A DNA stretch of 64,000 bases, taken from Morinoia aosen (taxonomy: Eukaryota; Arthropoda; Malacostraca; Amphipoda; Talitridae). The notes beneath the pieces are model-generated. The model ran no database searches, was not told the origin of the DNA, and saw nothing but the letters and a program-made list of their open reading frames with translations. The position numbers and the translations under genes are program-made. Location of the stretch: positions 12,170,001 to 12,234,000 of the forward strand of contig CM059563.1 in the NCBI GenBank assembly GCA_030386875.1, given 5' to 3'. Numbering within the stretch: position 1 is the stretch's first letter; each line of letters begins with the position of its first letter. This document shows, piece by piece, positions 37,001 to 49,000 of this stretch.

Positions 37001-40000
37001 TTAGAAGTGACCTTCATATCATTTTAATCGAGTTCTTCAAAACATGCACTTAGTTTAAATTCTGTTTCGTATTGTTCAGAAGTGTCGCATGGTCTTGAGA
37101 TCCCCAGTTTTAAAGCAATACAGGAAAATTTAATGGGAATGAGTTCCCAAATGTATTGCATGTTTGATTCTACAATTTTTACACATTTTTTAGCGATCAT
37201 CTAAAAAAAATCGTAAAGTTCACTCTCAGAGGTTCACACATCGTCAAAATTAAACGTGTCACTTAATAAGCAAATCGGAGAAATCGAGCCAACAATCATG
37301 ATCTCTTTGAATTTTATAAAAACTTACTGCAGGCACTCCTCACCGTCCCCGTAAATGTTGCTGTACGGATGGAGGGCGACGTACCCCTCCTCTTCAGAGC
37401 GCGCCCCATTGCTGGGGGAGGACACCACAAATTCTCGTCCAGGGTCCAACTCCTGCGTGGCAGTTCTCACGGTCTCTACGTAGAGCTTCACGTAGTCCTC
37501 CTTGTACTGCCAGAACATGCCAACCGTGCCGTACCTTGCGGTGCGTTATCAGCGTAACAAATATCATGGTACTCGTAGTAAGTGATTTCTTATTTCTAAT
37601 GCATCATCACCAAAGTAATTATTGATTAGCATTCTATTAGAGTAACGTTCCTCGTTCCTACATATCAGTAAATGTCGCTGTATAGTATATTCTAGTACAT
37701 CTTTTTAAATCCTGTGAGCCGTCATGAAGAATTTCTTCATTTTCTTAGTTCGAGACTCGGTCTGCTTTTAGGTGGCAAACAGTAGGCTTGTTCTTATCTT
37801 TAAAGTTTCTTTGGGTGCACATTCACTTACAAATACGTTCATTTTATCATGCGAACGAACATACTTGTTTCACAAAGCTGGGTCTCATTTTTATTGTTAC
37901 CTAAATTACGCATTTATCACAGAAGCTTGTGTTCAGTTATTCCCGTCTTGACATAAGGTAAAAATTAAAACAGTCAATTGGGATAAGTTATGCATTATTT
38001 ACGTGAATCTCATCTTATTTTAATAAAAATGTATACAAGTAATTTATAATTTTCCTCGAATATATTTGAAGTTAAATATCTACGACACGTTTTTATTCGT
38101 ATAAGTTGAGGTTCGCATTAGAAGACGTGGCATAATAGAGTACTGAAAATACACTCACCAGTTCCCTCTGAGTGCTGCCTCATTCTCATTATTGGCGGCC
38201 CACAACACGATGGACGGATGGTGGGCCAGGCGCGACACCTGGGTGCGCACCTCGCTGCTCACGCTGCGCAAGAAGCCCTCACTCGCGGGGTACATGCTGC
38301 AGGCGAACATCATGTCCTGCCACACCATCAGCCCCAGTCTGTCCGCGTGCTGCAACACACCAGACTTGCAGTCGTAACGTCTTCATAACCTGAATTTCAG
38401 TATAAATTTCAAAGGAAACGTACAGACCGAGCTAGAATGTTTCGTATGGCCGAGTTAGTATTTAAATTTCACAATGTATGTAAAAATTATGCTTATGCCA
38501 TGTAATGTAAATTTACCCCTACGAGAGCGTTTTTTTTATCTTGTGATTGGAATTTTTACTCTTCGGTTCAGTTATTGATTTTGATGTGGTGTAGTTGGTT
38601 GGACGTTGGTTTTAGCTAGCATAGCAATGCTACCTGTGAAGAAGGAATATTATGTACTTTAAAGTTCAAAAACAATTGAGAAAAAGTTTGAAGAGGAGGG
38701 AGGAAAGAGACAATGCAGAGGTTGAATGCTGTAAGGTGGTAGAGATAATAATATAATTGCTACGTAAAAGGAAGGGCTTAATATATTTCACGAATTTATT
38801 GTACGGAGGTAAGAGGTTGAGAAACCAATTTTCAGCTGCTGTACCTAAGTCACGTTTCTAATATCTTGATAGCCTGCATAGGATGAAAGTGAAACTTAGA
38901 TAGATCAATCTAAAACGTCATCAGAAGCCTCCGAAATCCAATCACAGATCTCTGAATCACTTCACCGAAGAGATAGAAAGTTATTTTTTACTCAGTAAAT
39001 GTTTATCTCTTTAACTTTCCTCCATGAAGTCATATACTTAACAGACACGTGCTGTGTTTACCGGTCATGCATTTCTAATTAGTATTACTTTTAATTTCAA
39101 ATTCCGAATGGAGTTGTTTTAAACAATATTCTGAGGAAGTTTGTATCACTTGAGGTGACGCGCAAGAGGCCTCGAGCGGCGAGCTTTCTCTATTGTTTGT
39201 CTAGCCGTTGCTCATGTTCCTTAACATCTTGGGAAAGAAACAACGCTAAAGAAGTTATTCAAGCAGGCTTGCTCTTACGCAAGTGTGCGCGTTCACCATG
39301 CCTGCAGAGTAGCCTCGCTAAACTCAAGAGCTGAGTTGCAGCACTCGAGTATCCTCGTTTTTCCATGACATAGAAAGTGAGCGTGCGCTCCCTTTGTCGT
39401 CCCGAGAGCTCGTGACAAATGTAAAGATGTTAGATTGGAGATTTTATACAGATAAGTAAAGTATACTGGTGATATGATTTAAGAAAAATATTTACTGGTA
39501 TATTTTCTGAATTTCAGGGGCTAAAAAAGCGCAAAAAATAAATGCATAACCCGGTAGTTATCTTTAAAAACAATAATAAAGTAAAATAAAATCTCCGTGG
39601 TAACTAATCTTGAAAATTTCACACTGAGTATGGAAGCATCATACGCTTAAGAAAAAGCTATGAACGCTTTTTTCCAGAGAAAGTAGTTCTTTTTGGTTGT
39701 AAATAATAAGACAACAATTAGAAGGAGCATGATGATTAACATATGCCTTTACCGTGCGAATCAGTTGGAGGGAACATTACGTCTCAAAACACAGTATGAT
39801 CTCACACGCAGGAGTACGGAATGGGACGAGCACAGATTCCTCTCTGATCTAACTTTAAATGCAGAAAAATTCAAATATTTTAATTTCGTCAGATGAAATG
39901 ACATCCAGCAGTATGATATCGTCTAAACGGCACCCATTTTTCAGAGCGACTATAAGATAACGATGATACGCTGAATTGTTTTGAGAAAATCTTATATGTC

Positions 40001-43000
40001 TTTAATAATTACCCTGTAGAAAACATCAGCCTCGTACACACCACCACCCCACACCCGGATGATGTTTTGGTTGCCAGCCACGGCGTCCTCCAGGAGTCGC
40101 CTGATGTAGACGTCAAAAGCGCGCTCGGGCACCACCTCAGCAGGCACCCAGTTGCTGCCCCGCAGAAACACGGGAATGTTGTTCACCAGCAACCGGTAGT
40201 GCCGTCCTGTGAACGAGATCAATTGAATCGGCTAGAAATTATTTCAAAAAATTTAGTTCTCGAGGTAGAATAATTTTTTTTAAGTCAGTTGCGGTGTACT
40301 AGATTCTTGTCGGAAATATCAGAATAGAATTAGCACGCATAAAATGATTAGTGTGCGACTAGTTGGTTCTGTGCTTGAAATTATGGGGATTTGGAGCGTT
40401 AGTACGTGATGTTTCAGAGCCCAATCGTCAGAGCCGGACATTTTAGAAATTGTAATACTATTTACTATTTAACGATGAATACGCATACTGAGCCTCCAAC
40501 ACACACAAATTAAGGGTAGGTTTAATTCTTTGATGGAATTTGTAATGAATCTTATAACAATAAAAACTTCGATAAATTGGAGGCATTAATAACATCAAGA
40601 AATAATCATATATTTCTTTAAAATAATATTTCTAAAAATGTGTTAAGTAAAAATCAATGAAAACATTAAAGTCAAGCTCGAACGGTTTGCTAAATGTAGT
40701 CTGAAATTATTGAATTCCTTCCTCTACAGTTCATCTAATCAAAGCTAGGTGTAATCAGAATAAAATGAGCTAGGCATTAGGCAGCCATCTCTCAGCAACT
40801 CACCGAGGGACTTGTTGCGGTCGTCAACGTAGCTTTGGTCAAGCATGACAGTGCGGAAGCCCACACGGACTGACTTAGTGGAAGCTTCATACTGTGGCCC
40901 GTCCGACTGCCAGCGCGTAGTCAGGGAGTACAGCGGCTGTTTTCCGTACCCTGCAGGCCACCACAGCTCCACTTCCCCCTGACACCGAGACCAAAAAACA
41001 AAAGAAGAGTTAATTTAAATTATCATTTCATTCTCAAATTGAGTAAGTACTACTTATCTGCTGCACGGCCGAAAGTAAGGTTCGATGCTTTGTGTAATGT
41101 CTAGAACTTTGCTATCGAATAAAAATTTGTCTTTTCCTTTCACATAAACACAACGCGCACTCATTCTTCATTTAGCTATCATATTATCTAAAATACCCCT
41201 AGAATTCAACTGCTCTAGAAGTTGACGAACTTTGTCGAGCCCACATGTAGATATTGTCTCCGCTTAGAGCAGAAACTGAAAGGCAGATTAAAGTATAGAT
41301 GCCTCGGTGAAAAAAGTTCAACTTGAAACTGAGCCTAGCCCAACCACCATACCTGATATTTGTGCGGTATTTTTATTTTCTAATTATTAATCCGTTTGAT
41401 TGTTTATTTTTTTATTTTTTATTGATAAACTGCCTGTTGAGTTCAAACAATGTCTCAGGTTTATGCTGAAATTCTGACACTGATTTCAACTTCCATAGCA
41501 GCAATGTTTGCATTTTTCTGAATGAATTAAATCAAGTACCACTGAAAGAGCAAAAATATTTAATATTGAAAGCATACTATACACACTAAAAGCACCCATT
41601 GAAAGCTAAAATGCGTATTGAAAACCTTACACCGTTTAATAACAAACCGATGCAAGTAATGCACCTTGAGCAGTCGAGCCTTTCATGACAAATCAATACC
41701 TTTCCATCCAACTGTTTCATGAAATACCGCGTGAATTCTTTCCCTCTGATTGTCCCAGTTGTGCAGCACCTGCCTCACACTGCAAGCCGCATCCTCTACT
41801 TTCTCTCAGCTTGCAGGGCTCTGTGTCAGACGGTCGTGACGTAATTTGTAGCCGAGTATTGCTGCTACTGCTGCTGGTCTTCCTCTAGTTTTCCCTGATA
41901 CTACACGGGTTTACCGTAGCTATGCTACTCAGGCACTGTTGCTGACAATTACCTATCTCTCATTTCCGTTGCTGCCAATGTCGCTATTAGCAACGTGGTT
42001 TTCTTCAGTTACTTTGAGACTGAAAGTTACCTTGTAAGCCGTGTGTGTACCGGTAGTTACTGCGTACGGTGACAACTACAATTTATTATTTAATCATAAG
42101 TGTTAGTTAGGATTTTAGAATAGTTAAAGAATCTCAAAAACTCATTTATCTAGAAGCTATTTATCCGTTTTCCTCATACTTCCAAAATCTCTGCAATAAA
42201 CTGTTATTAGACTGTTATTATTTAGACGCTTAATGCATACCTACTATATAAGCAAGAAACTGTCATTTAACCTTCTCTAGCATTCCATTCAAGCAAGTGC
42301 GGCACTCAAGAGCAATTCAGCGCCCACATTAAGCTTTGAGAAATTAGTGTTTGATCAACATTACTCATGCGAGGCCCTGCTTTACTCAGGTCAAATACCA
42401 TGCTAAAATAACAATATTACGTTTTCGATGCAATGCACTGCTTGTGGCATGTAACCCATATGTTGAGGCATGTCATCCAATATTTAGAGTGTGACACGTA
42501 TCCGTTTTCAAAGCTTTACACGCGCTACACTCTTCTACACTCGTGCTACACTGTTGCACGTGTGCCACGCTCTACTTCATAATTGTACACTCTCCTACTC
42601 ACGTGTTACACTCAGCTGCGCACACTTTATCTAGGGACCAGGATTTTTCCCTATCATCCAAATACATTAGATATCGAAATGTAGCTGAAAACGTCTAGAT
42701 TTAGATGCAGAGCTTCCAAGTTGGCAGCACTGGTGGCAGCAAAATCAGAGCAATTACTCCACTCTTAACACATTTGATGCATTCAAATACTAAATATAAA
42801 GTATATCAATCAGGTGCATTTAAATATTTGAAAGTAAATACATGAAATGTATCGAATACTTCAGCCGATAAATCTCTAGTTAACTTTCGACTTCCCTTTT
42901 CATAAATTAAAAAACTAAAAAATTATGTATGTTTACGGTTTATTCAAGATAAAAAGGACTCTGTGTAATTATCTTTGCACCACTAAGATAGAAGTAACTG

Positions 43001-46000
43001 TTTGTTGAATGGTCATAGAGGATACTCACTTTACAATAATTTAAAGAAGATCGGGATTTTTATCTACAGTGCCAACACCCTCAGTGTTTTCGAAATTTGG
43101 TTCAGCTTTTAACCTAAGGAACACTATGGAAAAAGAAATAAAAGAGGTTTAGAAAACATCAGCTTCTTACCACTTAGTATTATTCACATAAATGACAATA
43201 AGAAACAAGGAAAATTTTATAACAACCCTCCTTCACTAACTTAAATGACTTTCATGATTAACTGATATGTGATAAGGCATCATAAAGATCCTGCTGCTAA
43301 ATATATGTACATAGATATATTTAAAATGCCTATATCCTTCCAGACGCTTTAGTTACCTAAAAAGTTACTACAAAAGTATAAAAGGACGAAACCTTCAAAA
43401 AAAGTCTTTTTTCTAAGCCTAAAAATATTCTTTCTTACAATGAGACAAATACTCAAAAACTTAGAACTTAAAAACATCAACAGTTCCTACCGAAGCGGAA
43501 TTATATGAATTGTATAACAGTTTTTTCGTGAAGCTCATTCTTTGAGGTGTTAACATAAAACCGAGAATAGAAAATAGCCTCTCGTTAGGTGTGGAAGACG
43601 GCAAGTCACGCTATGGCGACGGAACATCGTCAAAATCAATAGATACCTATTTCAAGCGATCGACGATTTTGTTACTGTCGTTGAGAAAGTTCTAAGGGAA
43701 TATCTGAATCTAACTAACTAAATTTTGCATTTGAACAGGGTGGACAAATTCTAGATTTAGATGCAAAACCCCGTAGCTAGTAACACTGGAGATGAGCTGC
43801 AGCTGAGGAGCATTGCTTGTGTACACGTTGAAGCACATTTTTAGGACCATGCATGATTGATTCTTAATACGTTCAAGATTAAAAGTGATACCAAATACTG
43901 AACTCTCAACGAATCGAAAATGTGAAAAAATGTTCATAGTATTCATACGTATCATATTTAAATGCACACTGACAATATTTAATGTTTATATTTTTTGTTA
44001 AATGTAGTATTGAAACACACTTTTAGAAATATACTCTGAAAACATATGCTCAATTTCACATGTGTATTTAACTACGGGTTTAAATTCAAATAAATGTCAA
44101 TATTTTCAAAAATTTACTACACTCATACCACATTCTGCTACTCACGTCCTACATCCTGCCACAGGTGCTCTTCACTCGTCAACACATAACACTCTACACT
44201 TGAACACTCTACACATAACACTCTACACTTTACAGTAACGCCACACATGCACCACACATGCTACTCACGAACTCCCATCTGTACATCATATACCATATAT
44301 CAGTTTAGTGCTCACGTTCTACACTCTAGTGTTCACGCACATACACTATGAACACAATTGCATAGTGTATCCTGCTATTTGATCAAATGCATCCCACACC
44401 TGCATTACAATGTATTACATGTCACGTATCTCATGCCACGTCTACATTACCATGCATCACATCCCACTCATCACATGCCAAGTGTACATAACCACGCTTC
44501 ACATGACACTTCATCAGAATTACTGAGCTCAATTATCCACACGCTTCCCTCGAGCACCTGAGCTATGGTGAAGTTGAGCGTCGCTGATGCCGGCGTGTCC
44601 GACGCAGGCAGCGTCAGATTCACGCTCGCGCGCAAACGACCGTCCAGCAAAATTTGCAAGGTCCCTCTCACAAGGGCCTCCCGAGAGGCCACTTTCAAGA
44701 AAACCTTCGATTGTAAGATACAATATGTTTATGACTCGAAACTGTTTCTAGTATTCACATCGCAAATCGTTTTGGATTATTTTCGATTGTATTTTTCAAA
44801 AGTTTACGAAGAGGTTTCTCTAAATCAAAATGCACTTTGTTATTGAGATTTACATTCTGAAAATCTAAATGAATAAATTTTGTATTTGAGTGCAGCAATT
44901 ATGGCAAAGTACTTCTCTCAATATTTTTTATCATAAGGAGTAGAACATTATCCTAGTAACTGTTTAAAATCGGTAGTCGATCCATCATACCACAAGTATA
45001 ACGGAATCACTGAAAAAACCAGAGTATATTTTCTTCATGGGGCGAAAGGAGCGGGGAAAATATCTCTATTCTCCATCTACTTGAACAAAACATTGTAGCT
45101 ACTTCTTAAAAGTTTGGCTCTGGTTTAACGGGCACAGGGCCAAGAGTCTGACTAGCTGTATAGCTTTGTATGTGAGTAGTACTGAATTCGTATTCCAGCA
45201 CAATCTCTGCTATGTTGACTAAACTGTCGTGGCTCAGAACGCATTGTTGAGTTCGTTATAGGTGTGAATCAATGATTAAAAATTATATCAACCAAAAAGT
45301 TCCAGTACAATTAAAAACTGAGGCAACGCATGACCTTGGCCATCTTACAGTAAATCATCCTAAGACTAGCGCGATAAGCCATTTCGTCTACCATGGATAT
45401 GCCTTCCAGTATTGTATCTTTTGTTTCTAAAATCGTTATACTTCTTTAATATATTCCTCAATTTTGAAAGCAGTATTATCGATCCAGTCCGACCTTCACG
45501 GAGGCGGCCCAGGCTGGTCGGAAAGCCTCGTCAGGAGAGGCAGGGAAGGCAGCGCTGGTACTGAAAGAGGGCACCACCTCCGTGATGCAGGCAGTGCACC
45601 ACCGCACGAGTCTGACGCCTCGCCTGCACAGTCACAGTGTGATGTTTCATCGAGGAATATTCTGGCGTATCTCTCTACTTGTTATGAAGTGTTATTCTAG
45701 ACCGAGTTCAGAAACACGATGAACTGAGAACGTAAAAGTTTTACGCCAATATACATAACATACATAACATATGGTCATCGGAACGAAAAGCTTATTTTGA
45801 AATTGCACAAAATTAATGGGTGACGATATGATGAAATGGTTTTCAATTCCAATTTTACTAGTGTTGGTTAGACAAATAAGTTGCCTTTTTAAACACTTTT
45901 CCCCTTCATTTCATAACTTTGCGAGGGAATAACCAAAAAATGTTTACATGTTTATGCGGTTAGTGTACAACAGACTACGGAGGACAATTCAAAATAATCA

Positions 46001-49000
46001 ACTCCAAAGACGTTCAATTTAAGGCACATTTGCGTAGCAACGTATTATTTCAAAAGTCAAAGTAATATGAATTTCTTTCCTTAGACTGACCGTCTCTAAT
46101 TTTCCAAGTGAAAATTGTCCTCTTCACTGCTGATCATTGCAACTTGCATTACAGAACGAAGTAACCGAGCTCCTGTTGCAGAAAACGCACACGAGGGTGA
46201 AACCGCGTAGTACCCCACTTACCAGACTCCCATAGACGGGAAGGCGGGGCCCCAGTCCCAACCAAACGACGCTTGCATTTTACGGATGTAGTTGGCGTGG
46301 CATTCCCCGTGGTACGCGGGCGGCACGCAGCGAGGCGGTACAGGGTACCACTCGTCCTGGCGGTCGCTCTGCGTGGCAGCGTAGAGCACGGGGGACACGA
46401 TCGCCACTGACAGCACGACTGACTCCTCGCTCTGGAGGCAGGGTGAGGCGGGATACATGCCATACTCAAGTGATATGTTAAAAATATAGCAAATTAAGTT
46501 GTAAAAGATGAAAATATTGCATTTTTTAGAGACATTGTTTCTTTCTAAAATGTATTAATTATTTCCTTTCGTAACCTTGGGGTAAAATTGATTCTATCAG
46601 ATGTTTTTACGTTACAAAATGAAAGAACAATTTCTTCTTAATCAGTCAGTTGATGAGCGGAATACGACTGGTGCACGTTTAAGAAAATCGTTTCTTTCGT
46701 CAAAAGTGAGTACTTTAGATATTATCAAGAAAAAGTCATTAATAGGCGATACCACAATAACCCGTCGCTCAATGTTCAATTAAGAAAATTCGCACAAGTT
46801 TTTTCTCACTGAATACGCCTGCGATTATAGTAAGGATTGGTCTTTGAATTAGCAAACAAAAGGAAGAAGCTGTGGAGCTGAGTTCATTGAAAAGAAAACA
46901 CAGATAGTAGAATATGACAGATAAGCAAAAAGCGAAACAATGCATGACTCACCACGTGTGTAATTAATTACATTGATTGCTTTACTTTTGTCACATCTTC
47001 TGCACAAATAAGCCTATTCTTTTAGCCTATTTACTCACAATCATATTCTCAGGAATATCGAAGGAATATTTGACAAACATATTGTCGGTGACACCAATGA
47101 CTGAGCTGTTGAGGGAGACCTGCGAGACCGTGTCAATGCCGTCGAACTCGATCACCAAGCGACTACATGGCTGTGCTTCAGAGAAGGCGCTCACTGCAAC
47201 GAAGAAAAGAAAAAATTATGGAAAAAGATTCTGGTAATTCTAAAAAAATTGAAACTGCCTTGAACGTTAAACGCTTCTGTATAACTATCCTATTGCGCTA
47301 ATGATAAGAATACAATTGCTTGAGCGCATTGGCTAATTCTTATTATTCTAAACCTTAAGGCGACAATTTGAGTTGAAGATTCGTGGATAAATTTCACTGA
47401 AAGAATGACCTTCAAACGTCTTACATGAAATGTTTTCGCTCCTTTAATTTTGCTCAACTGCCCAATATAAATTTACGATTAAAAGTATGCGGCCGTGTCC
47501 AGCCAGTCCGGAAACCTTTGCATAGCACAGCATGTCTTAGTAGCTAAAAAATGACGTCGCCTTATCATTAAACGTTTCTTCCCTCTCGAATAGAATGCAA
47601 GCAGTTTTTTCTGTAGATATTATCTTTAAAATACTATATCCTGATAGCATGTACCTATGTACAGGTTAAAAACTTTTCAAGACATGTCCGATTACTCGCT
47701 ATAACAATTACCTTCGTTTGCAATTGCAATGGTATTCTGGCTCTGACCATGGGAGGAGATGAGGTGGGATTATAGTTTCGGAAGAGGAAGGAGTAAAATT
47801 CAAGCTCTTTGGCCAGGAGGGTTACTCTCTCTTAATCGCGTTTGCAGTTTTTTCAATAACCTAAACAGCTGCTTGGCCCAACAAATAGCATGGACCCCCA
47901 ATATCACTGTCAGCTGACTTGTTGCGTCTTCTCTTTCTTTGTACCTCACTCTCCGTGTAGTAAAAGTGATATGTCTTCTCTAAAATTTCCACAGCGTCAC
48001 TCAGTTTTGTAATCTTTGTCATTCTAAACGCATGTTCAACAGGTTTGGCGAGAGCTAAATTGAGACAAAAGTCCCGGAGTGCTTCATCAGCGCATTTTTC
48101 ACCACCATACGATGCCTGGCTGTCACTTCGGTGACGTGGCTGTGAATGGGCCTTGATGAAAGTCTTCATCGATGTTTACAGAGTCGGACCTTCTCTCCCG
48201 GCATTGAAACTCGACTCAAGAAACAGAGAGATCGTCTACTGATTCTTCAAACACAACGAATTACTCAAGCCTCCTGTGTGATCAGGATTGAGACGGTGGG
48301 GTCGAGCGTCCTAAAATAAGCATTTTTGTTGCATGTATTTCAAATTTTCAGGCAATAATTACTGACACTCCGGTCTACGGCGACTGTTGATCTTGTGCCA
48401 TACGTTTTATGCTTACTTCTTACCATTTCTGAATTATTCAAGGTATCCTTGTAAGTCGATGGCTTTTAAAAATAAAACAAAGTCAAAAAATTCTACTGCA
48501 CGATTTAGGTAGGTTTTATAAAATAAATAAGCAAACTAGGGTTTGCTTCATGGGTCTTAATGCTAAAGTTTATTTGACCGCAATTCTGTGAGCAATACTA
48601 AAAAGAATATTCTCAAACTGTAGAATAAATTACCATTCTAAATGGAGTTACATTGAAAATAATGATAAATTATATAGTGTAGTACACTTTCCCTTCTCAT
48701 GATAAATGTAATTACGTACATGCCATTTTCATTCTTTATAATTTTTCTGAGCCCTTGTTTAGAATATGCAGGCAAATTACTGTTCTGCAATTGTAAAGCA
48801 TCGCCATCTGATCATTTGCGAGGAGACATCATTGGAGAAATGTCAGGCTGGATAAGACTCATATCGATTCTAACACACTTAAATGTCGTATTAAACATGT
48901 TCGCAAACATTCAGTTTCATTTTGAATCCCTATCAAGATAGCACTGAACTGCAGACAGTGCGTAGCATTATTTCAGGGATCACCTCTGTGACCAGAGAGA

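Larger units (their letters stand above)
40979..44542 (-). other. MANBA intron 6, largest intron
   Basis: 3.6 kb. Holds a locally GC-rich, CTG-containing patch at 41.69-41.89 kb and two degenerate ACACTCTACAC-type low-complexity patches near 42.5 and 44.2 kb. No nested gene recognised. Confidence 0.55.

Noticed and set aside
37324-37343. Longer version of MANBA exon 10 ending at a GTAAGT donor
   Set aside because: It would insert extra residues into the conserved GDVHFY segment and break the phase with exon 11.
42685-43790. Shared CTAGATTTAGATGC blocks at about 42.70 and 43.75 kb in MANBA intron 6
   Set aside because: Similarity covers only about 40 bases and neighbouring repeat patches are in a different order; too weak to call a duplication.
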